From Janthinobacterium sp. PC23-8 (lineage in GTDB: Bacteria > Pseudomonadota > Gammaproteobacteria > Burkholderiales > Burkholderiaceae_D): 64,000 nucleotides of DNA. Made by a program: the position numbers and the translations under genes. Where the stretch lies: assembly GCF_002250505.1 (NCBI RefSeq), contig NZ_NJGY01000004.1, positions 423,672 to 487,671 on the forward strand. The letters are read 5' to 3'. The stretch's first letter is position 1; every line of letters starts with the position of its first letter. This document shows positions 34,097-43,266 of this stretch, piece after piece. Under the pieces are notes generated by a model that saw only the letters and a list, made by a program, of their open reading frames with translations, searched no databases and was not told the origin of the DNA.

Positions 34097-35788
34097 TCAG
34101 ATTTGCACGCCTCTCGGTATGGCGCTGAGCAAGGTCCGTGTGTACGGATGCACCGGATTGCGGTACAACTCGTCCGAATCGGCCAGTTCCACCACTTTGC
34201 CCTGATGCATCACCATCACCTGGTCGGCGATATATTTCACCACCGACAAATCGTGCGAGATGAAGATGTAGGACAGGCCGAATTCGTCCTGCAAGTCCTG
34301 CAGCAGATTGAGCACCTGCGCCTGCACCGATACGTCGAGCGCCGAGACGGACTCGTCGCACACGAGGATTTCCGGCTGCATCGTCAGGCAACGGGCAATC
34401 GCGATGCGCTGGCGCTGGCCACCCGAGAACTCGTGCGGATAGCGGTGAAACGCCTGCTCCGGCAAGCCGACCTTATCGAGCAGCCAGTAGGCCTTGGCGA
34501 TGCGCTCCTGGTCATTGGCGCCGATCTTGTGGATGCGCATCGGCTCAAGCAAAATCTGCCCCACCGTAAAGCGCGGGTTGAGCGACGCATACGGGTTCTG
34601 GAAAATGATCTGGATGCGGCGTTTATAGGGCAGATACTCGCGGTTCGGCATGGCGATCAGATCCTTGCCGTGGAACATGGCGGTGCCGCCGGTGGCCTGG
34701 TGCAGTCGCAATAGCGTCAGGCCCACGGTGGTCTTGCCGGAACCGGACTCGCCCACCACGCCCAGGGTCTTGCCACGCGGCAGGGTAAACGACACATCCT
34801 TGACGGCCTGGAACTCGCGCTTGCCGAACAGGCCCTCGCGCATGTAAAAGCTCTTGCTCAGGTTCTTCACCACCAGCACCGGTTCGTCGCCCGGCGTATA
34901 GCCGCGCGAGCGTTGTTTGATTTCCACACCGGGGCCGGCCTTGCCTTCCATATAGTCCGCAATCACCGGCAAACGCCAGGGCCGCTGGTCCAGCGACGGG
35001 CGGCAATGCAGCAGCGCTTTGGTGTACGCATCGTTTGGCGCCTCGAATACCTGGCGCACTTCGCCGGTTTCGCGCACTTCGCCGTGGCGCATGACGATCA
35101 CCTGGTCGGCGATCTCGCCCACCAGGCCCAGGTCGTGGGTAATGAACAGCACCGACATCTGGTGTTTCTTTTGCAGCGCGGCGATCAGGTCCATGATCTG
35201 TTTCTGGATCGTCACGTCGAGCGCCGTGGTCGGCTCGTCGGCGATCAGCAGTTTCGGCTCGCAGGCGATCGCCATGGCGATCATCACGCGCTGCTGCTGG
35301 CCGCCCGACATCTGGCTCGGATAGGCGTCGATCTTGTTGGCGGGGTCGGGAATGCCGACTTCATCGAGCAGCGCCAAAGTGCGCGCCCGCGCCTGCTTGC
35401 GGTTCATGCCCATGTGCTGGCGCAGCACTTCGGCGATCTGGAAACCGACCGTAAACACCGGGTTCAAGGAGGACATCGGCTCCTGGAAGATCATCGAGAT
35501 ATCCTTGCCGCACATCTTGCGCCGCTCGCCGATCGACAGCTTGAGCAGGTCGCGCCCGCCAAAGAAAATGCTCGATTGCGGGGCGATGATGGTGTTGTCC
35601 GGCGGCAGCAGGCCCATCACGGCCAGCGAACTGACGGACTTGCCGCTGCCCGATTCGCCCACCAGCGCCACCGTGCTGTTGCGCGGCACGTTAAACGAGA
35701 TGCCCTTGACGGCTTCAAACGTGGTCTTCTTGTCGAGGCGGAAGGTGACGCGCAGGTCGCGTACTTCCAGCAGATTATTCTGGTCCAT
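34097..35788 (-). CDS. peptide ABC importer, duplicated ATPase (YejF-like)
   Basis: Energises the importer encoded with it. The 563-residue protein holds two complete ABC domains. The first (about 8-265) has Walker A GESGSGKSVSSLAVMG and signature MSGGQQQRVMIAMAI. The second (about 310-555) has Walker A GESGSGKTTVGLTLL and signature FSGGQRQRIAIARCL with Walker B ILVCDESVSALD. Each half carries the oligopeptide-transporter C-terminal extension (NPVHPYTRTLL in the second). This single-chain double layout is that of YejF/GsiA. AGGAG lies five bases before the ATG at 35788; the longer frame overlaps the upstream gene. It is the fourth gene of the operon. Confidence 0.92.
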   Translation of the reverse strand: MDQNNLLEVRDLRVTFRLDKKTTFEAVKGISFNVPRNSTVALVGESGSGKSVSSLAVMGLLPPDNTIIAPQSSIFFGGRDLLKLSIGERRKMCGKDISMIFQEPMSSLNPVFTVGFQIAEVLRQHMGMNRKQARARTLALLDEVGIPDPANKIDAYPSQMSGGQQQRVMIAMAIACEPKLLIADEPTTALDVTIQKQIMDLIAALQKKHQMSVLFITHDLGLVGEIADQVIVMRHGEVRETGEVRQVFEAPNDAYTKALLHCRPSLDQRPWRLPVIADYMEGKAGPGVEIKQRSRGYTPGDEPVLVVKNLSKSFYMREGLFGKREFQAVKDVSFTLPRGKTLGVVGESGSGKTTVGLTLLRLHQATGGTAMFHGKDLIAMPNREYLPYKRRIQIIFQNPYASLNPRFTVGQILLEPMRIHKIGANDQERIAKAYWLLDKVGLPEQAFHRYPHEFSGGQRQRIAIARCLTMQPEILVCDESVSALDVSVQAQVLNLLQDLQDEFGLSYIFISHDLSVVKYIADQVMVMHQGKVVELADSDELYRNPVHPYTRTLLSAIPRGVQI

Positions 35789-35796
35789 GGGCACTC

Positions 35797-36909
35797 CTAT
35801 TTCACTTTGGGGTCGAGCGCGTCGCGCAAGGCATCGGTAAACAGCGAGAACGCCGTCACCAGCACGGCCATCGCCGTGGCGGCGGCTGTCAGCTGCCACC
35901 ATTTGCCCAGGATCAGTTCATTTTGTGCCTCATTGAGCATGCTGCCCCACGAGACGGTGCCGACCGGCACGCCAAAGCCAAGGAAACTCAGAATCACTTC
36001 GGCCTTGATAAAGCCCACCACCAGGATCGACATCTGCACCAGCGCCACGTGGCTGACGTTGGGGAAGATATGCGAAAACATCTTGCGCCAGTGCGAGGCG
36101 CCGATGGCGTCGGCCGCCATCACGTATTCGCGTGCCTTGTGCTTGATGTATTCGGCGCGGATCAGACGGTACGGCCCGGTCCAGCCGGTCAGCCCCAGGA
36201 TCAGCACGATGGTCAGCACGCCCTTCTGCTGCAACACGGCCGCCACCGTGAGGATCATCAGAATCGAGGGGATCGAGGTAAAGATGCTGTAGAACCAGTT
36301 GAAGAAATCATCGACCAGGCCGCCAAAGTAACCGGAAACGGCGCCAAAAATCGTGCCCAGCACCACGGCCAGCAGGGCCGCCACCAGGCCCACCACGATC
36401 GAGGTCTCGCCGCCCTTGATGGTTTTTTGCAGCACATCGTGGCCCCATTTGTCGGCGCCGAACGGCAGGGTTTGCGCCTTGTGGGCGATGACTTTCTTGG
36501 TCTTGCCCATGCCCGCGCGCAAGGCGGTGAGTTCGGCGGCCAGCGGATCGGCCACACCGTACATCTCGACGCCGGCCGGGGCACTGTTGCCCATCTGCGC
36601 ACGCAGTTCGGCGATATCGCCGGCCAGGGGGTCGAGCACATTGACCGGCGTAGGCAGATTGTTCTCGTCGCTGAGGGCAATCGCGCCGTCCGCACCGGCG
36701 ACGACCGGATCGGCGCCGGCAAAGGTTGGCGGCGCATAGCTGACGGCCACTTCATCTTCCCAGTTGGCGCCCACCAGGCCGCCGGCGGACGCCAGCACCA
36801 GCAGGAAAAACGCGCCGACCACGGCCAGCGATAGCATTGCAATTTTGTCGCCGCGCAAACGGCGCCACGCCAGGGCCCACAGGCCCGGCGATGTATGAGG
36901 TTTCGACAT
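35797..36909 (-). CDS. peptide ABC importer permease (YejE-like)
   Basis: One of two inner-membrane channel subunits. The 370-residue protein has a first membrane segment at about 24-46, the family motif LPFGADKWGHDVLQKTIKGGETSI near 148, and the EAA loop (YVMAADAIGASHWRKMFSHIFPN). Between the first segment and that motif lies a long insert of about 100 residues, predicted periplasmic. It holds two 15-residue near-copies, DPLAGDIAELRAQMG (93-107) and DPLAAELTALRAGMG (121-135). AGGAAG five bases before ATG 36909 decides that start over a GTG two codons upstream. It is nine bases from the preceding permease gene and eight from yejF-like. Confidence 0.92.
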   Translation of the reverse strand: MSKPHTSPGLWALAWRRLRGDKIAMLSLAVVGAFFLLVLASAGGLVGANWEDEVAVSYAPPTFAGADPVVAGADGAIALSDENNLPTPVNVLDPLAGDIAELRAQMGNSAPAGVEMYGVADPLAAELTALRAGMGKTKKVIAHKAQTLPFGADKWGHDVLQKTIKGGETSIVVGLVAALLAVVLGTIFGAVSGYFGGLVDDFFNWFYSIFTSIPSILMILTVAAVLQQKGVLTIVLILGLTGWTGPYRLIRAEYIKHKAREYVMAADAIGASHWRKMFSHIFPNVSHVALVQMSILVVGFIKAEVILSFLGFGVPVGTVSWGSMLNEAQNELILGKWWQLTAAATAMAVLVTAFSLFTDALRDALDPKVK

Positions 36910-36918
36910 CGTCACTTC

Positions 36919-37857
36919 CTACTTCAGTTGGACACGTGGATCGACCGCCTGGTACATCAGGTCGGTCAGCAGATTGAAGAGCATGGTGGCGGCGGCAACA
37001 TACACGGTGATCGCCTTGATCACCGGAAAATCGCTGCGCTCGACCGCCAGGATCACTTCGCGTCCGATGCCGGGAATGCCGAAGAAGCGTTCCAACAGGA
37101 ATGCCCCGATCAGCAACGCCGGCAGGTTGGACATCACGTAGGTAATGATGGGAATGGCGGCATTGCGCAGCACGTGGACCCACATGATGCGCCCTTCCTT
37201 CAGGCCCTTGGCGCGCGCCGTGCGCACATAGTCCTGGTTCGCTTCGTCGAGCACAAAGGTGCGGAACAGGCGCAGGGTCGGCGCGATCGACACGGCCAGG
37301 CCGATCAGAATCGGCAAGGTGGAATAGCGCAGCAGGTTTTCCCAGAAGCTGTCGCCCCAGCCCTGCACCGGGAACAGGCCCAGTTTGTAGGCAAAGCCGT
37401 ACTGGAACACGATGATGTAGACCAGAATGGAAATCGACATGCCGACCGTGCAGGCAATCATCACGGCGCGGTCCGTCAGCGAGCCGCGCACGAAGGCGAT
37501 GGCCAGCGCCAGCGCCACGCCGAAAAACGTTTCCAGCACCGTCAGCGGGATCAACACCATCATCGACGGGCCAAGACGCGAGGTGATGATATGCGAAACG
37601 GTCTCGCCGGTGGCCCAGCTCTGGCCGAAGTCAAACGTGACGATCTGCTTGATGAAGATCCACAGCTGTACGTAATACGGCTGGTCGACGCCGAGCTGGC
37701 GGCGGATATTGGCGATGCTCTCGGCACTCGACATTTTGCCGGCGAGGATATACGCCGGGTCGCCGCCAACCCAGTTGAACAAGATAAATACCAGCAGCAC
37801 CACGCCCAGCATGGTCGGCAGCATCTGCCACAGGCGGCGCAGGATATAAGCAAACAT
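36919..37857 (-). CDS. peptide ABC importer permease (YejB-like)
   Basis: The other channel subunit, 312 residues. An N-terminal membrane segment (MFAYILRRLWQMLPTMLGVV) and LGVDQPYYVQLWIFIKQIVTFDFGQSW are typical of DppB/YejB permeases. The EAA loop is DYVRTARAKGLKEGRIMWVHVLRNA, followed by the terminal membrane segments and the motif LLTDLMYQAVDPRV. AGGA precedes the ATG at 37857. It lies 28 bases downstream of the substrate-binding protein gene in the same operon. Confidence 0.93.
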   Translation of the reverse strand: MFAYILRRLWQMLPTMLGVVLLVFILFNWVGGDPAYILAGKMSSAESIANIRRQLGVDQPYYVQLWIFIKQIVTFDFGQSWATGETVSHIITSRLGPSMMVLIPLTVLETFFGVALALAIAFVRGSLTDRAVMIACTVGMSISILVYIIVFQYGFAYKLGLFPVQGWGDSFWENLLRYSTLPILIGLAVSIAPTLRLFRTFVLDEANQDYVRTARAKGLKEGRIMWVHVLRNAAIPIITYVMSNLPALLIGAFLLERFFGIPGIGREVILAVERSDFPVIKAITVYVAAATMLFNLLTDLMYQAVDPRVQLK

Positions 37858-37885
37858 AATGATTCCTTGTTGTTATAAATTGCGC

Positions 37886-39715
37886 TTATTTTTTGGCGGG
37901 CGCGACAGGAGCGACCGGTGCGCCCGTGCTGTCGATATCCATAAAGGCCCATTCCTGGAACAGGATCGGATGCTTCTTGTAGCCCAGCACCGTTTTTTGC
38001 GCCAGCATATTGCGGTAGCGCGCGTAGCCGATCAAAGCGCCCGCATTGACTTCCAGGCGGCGCGCCATTTTATGGTACAGCTCGTCGCGCTCGGGGCTGG
38101 CCGGCATGGCCTGGCTGGCCGCATACCATTTGTCGTATTCCGGGTCCTGGTAGCAGCCGTTGTTGTTCTGGTGCGTGTTGGGACCGTAGAACAGCTGCAT
38201 GAAGTTGTCGCCATCCGGATAATCGGCCAGCCAGGGCGCGGTGCGCGTCTGCATCTTGCACTGCTTTTCCGTCTTTAAAATGTCGGAAAAGATCATGCGG
38301 TCGTTTTCCATGCGGATACCCAGCGAGTTATACGTCTTGCGCCACATTTCGGCCTGCAGCACGCCATTGGCTTCGTTGCGCGAAGCATAGCGGATCACCA
38401 GCTGTTTGCCGTCCGGCAACGTACGCCAACCGTCGGCGCCCTTCTTGTAGCCGAATTTGTCGAGCAGTTTGTTGGCCAGCACCGGATCGTATTGCAGCAG
38501 GCTTTTATAGTGCGGATCGTAGCCGACCACGCCCGGCGGAATAGGATAGTCGAGGCGCTTGGCCTGGCCGTTCCAGATAATGCGGATTTCCTCGTCGATA
38601 TTGTGTGCCATGGCAATGGCGCGGCGCAGGGCGATTTTTTCCTTGCTGAAACCACCGAGGACCGGGTCTTCCATATTCCAGTAGTAGTAGCTGATTTCCG
38701 GGTCCAGCAGGCGCGACAGTTGCACGCCCTTCTCGGCCAGTTCCGGGCGCAGCTTGCCGTTGAGCATCGCTTTCGGCGCCAGCGGGCCGTCGAGCCAGAA
38801 TACATCGGTGCCGCCGCTCTGGAACGACAGCCAGCGCGACTGGTCTTCGATCATGACGGTGATCTCGATGCGGTCGATGGCGGGAATCGACTTGCCCTGC
38901 ATCTGGCGCACGATGCGCTGGTCGTCCGGATCGTCGCCGGCCAGGAAATTCCAGGTTTCAGGCAGGTGCTGCGGGTTCTTGTTGAGGACGATGCGGTTGC
39001 CGCGCGTCCACTCCCCCAGCGTGTAGTAACCGGTGCCGACCGGGTTCGAGCCGACCTCGCCCTTCACGTCGCCGTACTTTTCCACCACTTCGCGCGCCAC
39101 GGCGGCGGTCGGCACATAGGCCAGGATCATGGGGAAATTGAAGTCGGTCTTGGTCAGCGTGATACGCAAGGTATAGGGATCAAGGACTTCCAGCCCGGCC
39201 ACTTTCTTGCTGTAGTCAAACTTGTTGGTCCTGGCTGCCTCTTTCGCCAGCTCATCGAGGCCGACGATCTTGCCTTCGAACAGCCAGCTGTGCGGCGAGG
39301 CCAGGCGCGGATCGAACAGCCGCTTCCACGAATACACATAATCGGCCATCGTCAGTTCGCGGCGCTTGCCGCCAAAGGCTGCGTCGGGCGTGTACAGCAT
39401 GCCTTTTTTCAGGCGGATGGTATAGGTCTTGCCGTCGCTCGACACTTCCGGCATGGCGCTAGCGGCTTGCGGCACCACCTTGACGGGGCGCGCCAGATAA
39501 TCATAGGTGTACAAGGTATCGAACACGGCTTGCGTGACGTGGTTCGAATACAGGTCGCGCGCGGTGGCCGGATCAAAGCCCGTCTCGGCGGCCGGCAGGA
39601 TATAGCGCAGCGTCTTGACTGGCCTGGCGCTGGCCGGGGCGTCGGCAGCGGCCAGCAGTGGCAGGGAACTCAGGCAGGCGAGCAGCGCCAGGCGCCGCAT
39701 CCATGGTGACTTCAT
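37886..39715 (-). CDS. periplasmic substrate-binding protein of peptide ABC importer (YejA-like)
   Basis: Captures the substrate, probably oligopeptides, in the periplasm. The 609-residue protein has a signal peptide ending about residue 24 (LLAAADA) and the SBP_bac_5 fold: GFDPATARDLYSNHVTQAVFDTLYTYD near the N-terminus, TPDAAFGGKRRELTMADYVYSWKRL, GTGYYTLGEWTRGNRIVL, and ALRRAIAMAHNIDEEIR. It is close in length to E. coli YejA. AAGGG seven bases before the ATG at 39715 supports that start; the frame continues upstream through promoter DNA. It is the first gene of a five-gene operon and is divergent from the receptor gene at 40328. The substrate is inferred, not shown. Confidence 0.88.
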   Translation of the reverse strand: MKSPWMRRLALLACLSSLPLLAAADAPASARPVKTLRYILPAAETGFDPATARDLYSNHVTQAVFDTLYTYDYLARPVKVVPQAASAMPEVSSDGKTYTIRLKKGMLYTPDAAFGGKRRELTMADYVYSWKRLFDPRLASPHSWLFEGKIVGLDELAKEAARTNKFDYSKKVAGLEVLDPYTLRITLTKTDFNFPMILAYVPTAAVAREVVEKYGDVKGEVGSNPVGTGYYTLGEWTRGNRIVLNKNPQHLPETWNFLAGDDPDDQRIVRQMQGKSIPAIDRIEITVMIEDQSRWLSFQSGGTDVFWLDGPLAPKAMLNGKLRPELAEKGVQLSRLLDPEISYYYWNMEDPVLGGFSKEKIALRRAIAMAHNIDEEIRIIWNGQAKRLDYPIPPGVVGYDPHYKSLLQYDPVLANKLLDKFGYKKGADGWRTLPDGKQLVIRYASRNEANGVLQAEMWRKTYNSLGIRMENDRMIFSDILKTEKQCKMQTRTAPWLADYPDGDNFMQLFYGPNTHQNNNGCYQDPEYDKWYAASQAMPASPERDELYHKMARRLEVNAGALIGYARYRNMLAQKTVLGYKKHPILFQEWAFMDIDSTGAPVAPVAPAKK

Positions 39716-40327
39716 GTAATACCCTTCATCTCGATTATCTGTCGCACCGTATTGGTGCGCTTGTACTGACTTTCCCCTGGGATACAGGAGTCCACCGCCA
39801 AAACCAGTCCATCCACGCAAGATCTGTGCCTTGTCACCAGCCATTGCGTCGGCCGTCTTGGCTGACCATCCTGACTGTCCGAAAAACGCGTAACGATAAC
39901 GCATATTGCGCATGCCAGGCAAAAAGCTGCACGGCCGGGGCCGACATGCGCCAGTGCAATCGCCACTGCCTGAAAAATATTCCGCACTGCAACAATGAAA
40001 ACCCTGGCGGGCGAAATGGCATGTATGTAGAAACTCGCACATGCAAGAATAAAAAGAATTTCAGGCAAAGGAAAGAAACCCTGCATTGCACTGCAACATT
40101 CATTACATTGTAAAAAATGAACGAAAAAAATATTCACACTTGGCTGTTGTTTCCATGATGAATAACCATTGTTCCACTGTTGACAAGGTTTCTCGCCAGA
40201 TGGTCTGATGACTCTCGGTGTTTTAAAAAACACCGTGCAACATCAACGACTGCCGACGCAGCAGTCATGTTCATAACAAGCAAAAGTTGGCCGTACACGG
40301 CCGATCAGTGACACTTCAGGAGAAAGA
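39716..40327. other. divergent promoter region with palindrome
   Basis: 612 bases between the ABC importer operon and the first of the receptor genes. No gene is supported. It must contain both divergent promoters. A perfect 20-base palindrome (9-base arms CGGTGTTTT/AAAACACCG, AA centre) lies at 40216-40235, about 93 bases before the receptor start. Confidence 0.5.
40216..40235. promoter_or_regulatory. palindromic operator candidate upstream of receptor 1
   Basis: CGGTGTTTT (40216-40224), AA, AAAACACCG (40227-40235): fully symmetrical. There is no downstream T tract beyond the arm itself and no gene ends here, so a protein-binding site is more likely than a terminator. The binding protein is unknown. 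Confidence 0.45.
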
Positions 40328-43123
40328 ATGATGATGGAAAAAGTGATGTCCCGCTCGGTACGCCTGATCTGCTCGGGCAGCGTGGCAGTGGCCAGCCTGG
40401 GTCTGATGGCGCCAGCAATGGCACAGGACGCCAGCATCCAGCGCGTCGAAGTGACCGGCTCCAGCATCAAGCGCGCGACGGCAGAGACCGCCTCGCCCGT
40501 GCAGATCATCGGCCGTGACGACTTGATGAAATCAGGCAAGGCCACCGTCGCCGAATACCTGCAAACGCTGACTGCCGACGGCGCCGGCTCCCTGCCTACC
40601 GGTTTCGGCAACGGCTTTGCGGCCGGCTCGACAGCGATTTCTCTGCGCGGCCTGGGCGCCACCTCGACGCTGGTGCTGCTCAATGGACGCCGTATGGCGC
40701 CATTCGCGCGCGCCGATGATGGCCAGAAGAGCTTCACCGACCTGTCCACCGTGCCGATGCAGATCGTCGAACGGATCGAGATCCTGAAAGACGGCGCCTC
40801 GTCGACCTATGGCGCCGATGCGATCGCCGGCGTGGTCAACATCATCCTGCGCAAGGATTTCCAGGGCGTGGCCCTGAAAGCGGACACCGGCATCTCCGGT
40901 GATGGCGACGCGAAGCAACATCGCGCGTCGATGACCTTCGGCAAGGGCGACCTGGAAAACGACAAATACAACTTCGTCTTCAATGCCGAATACAGCAAGT
41001 CGGACATGCTGATGAACCGCGACCGGGCCGACCGCAAATGGATAGGCCAGGCAGACCTGCGCCCCTATGGCTATCCGATCGGCACGCAGTTTGCAGGCGG
41101 CTACATCAACGGCACCAACGATGCGAATGCATCGCCGACGGGCCTGATCCGCGATCCGAATACGCTCAACTACGTGTCGTTGCCAGGCTGCGCCGCGCTG
41201 TCGGCGTCCTCGCCGCAGGATCCAAAAGGCGGCTGTGTGTGGCACCACGACCAGTTCCGTTCGATGCAGCCGAAGATCGAGTCGATCAACCTGTACACAC
41301 GCGGCACCTGGCAAGTCAATGCCGATACCCAGGTGTATGCGGAGGCGGGCTACTCGAAACGCGATACCGCCTTCACCCTGATCCCGCCGTCGATCACGCC
41401 GACCATCGCCTTCCCGCCAAACGCGACCAATCCCACCGGCGTGATCAACTACGGTTCGGGTGACGGCACTACCATGGTGCTGGCGGCCAACCATCCGCAA
41501 AATCCGTACGGTGTGCCGGTACGCGTGCGTTACCAGGCCTTCGACGTCGGCGCCAGCACGCGCCAGGCTAACAACGAGTTCAACCGCATCGTGCTCGGCA
41601 TCAAGGGTACGGCCGCCGGCTGGGACTATGACGCCGGCTACACGCACTCGGAATCGAAGCTGCACCTCGACTACAGCAACATGCTCAACATGGCGGTCGT
41701 CAAGGATGCGCTGGGCAATCCGAAGAGCCCCTACTTCCCGTACTACATCGGTGCGCAGGCCGGCAGGAATCCCGCCTCGCTGTACGCCGCGATGGTCACC
41801 AACGCCACCTCGGACTCGACCACCAAGCTCGACATCATCGACTTCAAGGCCACGCGCGAGCTGATGCAACTGCCAGGCGGCGCCATGGGCCTGGCGGTTG
41901 GCGCCGAGCACCGCCGCGACAAGCTGGACAATCCATCGCTGTCCGGCACGCAAACGGGCCAGATCAACTCGAACTATGTGGCCGCCAAAGGCGACAGCAA
42001 GGTCTCGGCCGTGTATCTGGAAGTGCTGGCGCCGGTGATCAAGACGGTGGAACTGTCGGGCGCCGTGCGTTACGACAAATACGACCGTTTTTCGTCGACC
42101 ACGCCGAAACTGGGCGCCAAATGGACGCCTTTGAAAACCTTCGCCTTGCGCGGCACTTATTCGGAAGGTTTCCGTGCGCCCGGTCCGGCAGAAAGCAATG
42201 CCGACTCGCAATCGACCGGCACCTCGACGGTACGCGATCCGGTGCGCTGCCCGAATGGCACGCCGCTGCCTGGCGCAACATCGACCGACTGCTCCGCTTC
42301 CGTGGCGGCCGTCAAGATTGGCGACCCGAGCCTGAAGCCGGAACAGTCGAAGGGCTACACCCTGGGCCTGGTCTGGGATCCGTTCGACGGCACCAGCCTG
42401 TCGCTCGATGGCTGGAAGATCAAGCGTGAAAACGAGATCAACCCGCTGCCATACATCCAGGCAGCCGCCCTGCCGACTGCGATTCGCGCCGACAACAACC
42501 TGACCATCAACGGCGCCGTCGTGCCTGGCACGGGTACCTTGTTGATCACCAAGGCGCCGTACCGCAATTCCAGCTTCACGGAAATCAAGGGCGTCGACCT
42601 CGACCTCAAGCAGCGCGTGCGCCTGGGCGACTACGGCCGCGCCATGTTCGGCCTGACCTGGACCCATGTAGCATCGTGGGTGCGCGCCGAGTCCGATACG
42701 GTCCGCTACCAGTACGCCGGCACGCATGGCAACTGCGACACGTCGAACTGCGCCGGCACGCCAAAGAACAAGATCAACCTGACCGGTTCCTGGGACATCG
42801 GCAACTGGAATCTCAGTGGCGTCGTCAACTACCGTTCGGAGATGAAAAACACCTTGTTCAGCGGCAATGGTTGCGCTTCAACGCTGGCCAGCGGTGCAGG
42901 TGCGCCCAACGGTTGCAAGATCGCGTCGTTTACCACGCTCGACCTGTCGACACGCTGGAACGTCAGCAAGCACGTGCAGCTGTACGCGTCGATCAACAAC
43001 GTGACCGACAAGATCGCGCCGCTTGACCCGCTGACGTATGGCGGCATGAGCTACAACCCGATGGACGCCAGCGGCGCCATTGGCCGCTACTTCAAACTGG
43101 GCGCCAGCTACACCTTCAACTAA
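40328..43123 (+). CDS. TonB-dependent receptor 1
   Basis: A 931-residue outer-membrane active-transport receptor. The signal peptide is preceded by MMMEKVMSRSVRL and cleaves after MAPAMA-QD. The TonB-box-like VEVTGSSIKR comes next. The plug (about 50-175) carries ISLRGLGATSTLVLLNGRRMAP and LKDGASSTYGADAIAGVVNIILRKDF. The remainder is a large barrel with cysteine-bearing loops. The protein ends YTFN, one residue beyond the usual terminal aromatic. AGGAGAAAG precedes the ATG. It is closest by eye to receptor 5 in this window. It is divergent from the peptide importer. No FecI/FecR pair is nearby. The ligand is unknown. Confidence 0.92.
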   Translation: MMMEKVMSRSVRLICSGSVAVASLGLMAPAMAQDASIQRVEVTGSSIKRATAETASPVQIIGRDDLMKSGKATVAEYLQTLTADGAGSLPTGFGNGFAAGSTAISLRGLGATSTLVLLNGRRMAPFARADDGQKSFTDLSTVPMQIVERIEILKDGASSTYGADAIAGVVNIILRKDFQGVALKADTGISGDGDAKQHRASMTFGKGDLENDKYNFVFNAEYSKSDMLMNRDRADRKWIGQADLRPYGYPIGTQFAGGYINGTNDANASPTGLIRDPNTLNYVSLPGCAALSASSPQDPKGGCVWHHDQFRSMQPKIESINLYTRGTWQVNADTQVYAEAGYSKRDTAFTLIPPSITPTIAFPPNATNPTGVINYGSGDGTTMVLAANHPQNPYGVPVRVRYQAFDVGASTRQANNEFNRIVLGIKGTAAGWDYDAGYTHSESKLHLDYSNMLNMAVVKDALGNPKSPYFPYYIGAQAGRNPASLYAAMVTNATSDSTTKLDIIDFKATRELMQLPGGAMGLAVGAEHRRDKLDNPSLSGTQTGQINSNYVAAKGDSKVSAVYLEVLAPVIKTVELSGAVRYDKYDRFSSTTPKLGAKWTPLKTFALRGTYSEGFRAPGPAESNADSQSTGTSTVRDPVRCPNGTPLPGATSTDCSASVAAVKIGDPSLKPEQSKGYTLGLVWDPFDGTSLSLDGWKIKRENEINPLPYIQAAALPTAIRADNNLTINGAVVPGTGTLLITKAPYRNSSFTEIKGVDLDLKQRVRLGDYGRAMFGLTWTHVASWVRAESDTVRYQYAGTHGNCDTSNCAGTPKNKINLTGSWDIGNWNLSGVVNYRSEMKNTLFSGNGCASTLASGAGAPNGCKIASFTTLDLSTRWNVSKHVQLYASINNVTDKIAPLDPLTYGGMSYNPMDASGAIGRYFKLGASYTFN

Positions 43124-43151
43124 GCACCAGGCAGGTAGTTGCCTCTTCCAG

Positions 43152-43178
43152 AGGCGGTGAGCGATCACCGCCTTTTTT
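43152..43178 (+). terminator. terminator after receptor 1
   Basis: The nine-base stem AGGCGGTGA (43152-43160) with TCACCGCCT (43165-43173), loop GCGA, is followed by T residues. It lies 29 bases after the stop codon, so receptor 2 needs its own promoter in the 88 bases that follow. Confidence 0.9.
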
Positions 43179-43266
43179 ATTGCGTTAACGCAAGCCCTCC
43201 TGTTGTCGCGGCTGTTAAAAGTCTTCCCTGGGCCATCCGGCCGACAACCCGCACCAGGAGAGTCGC

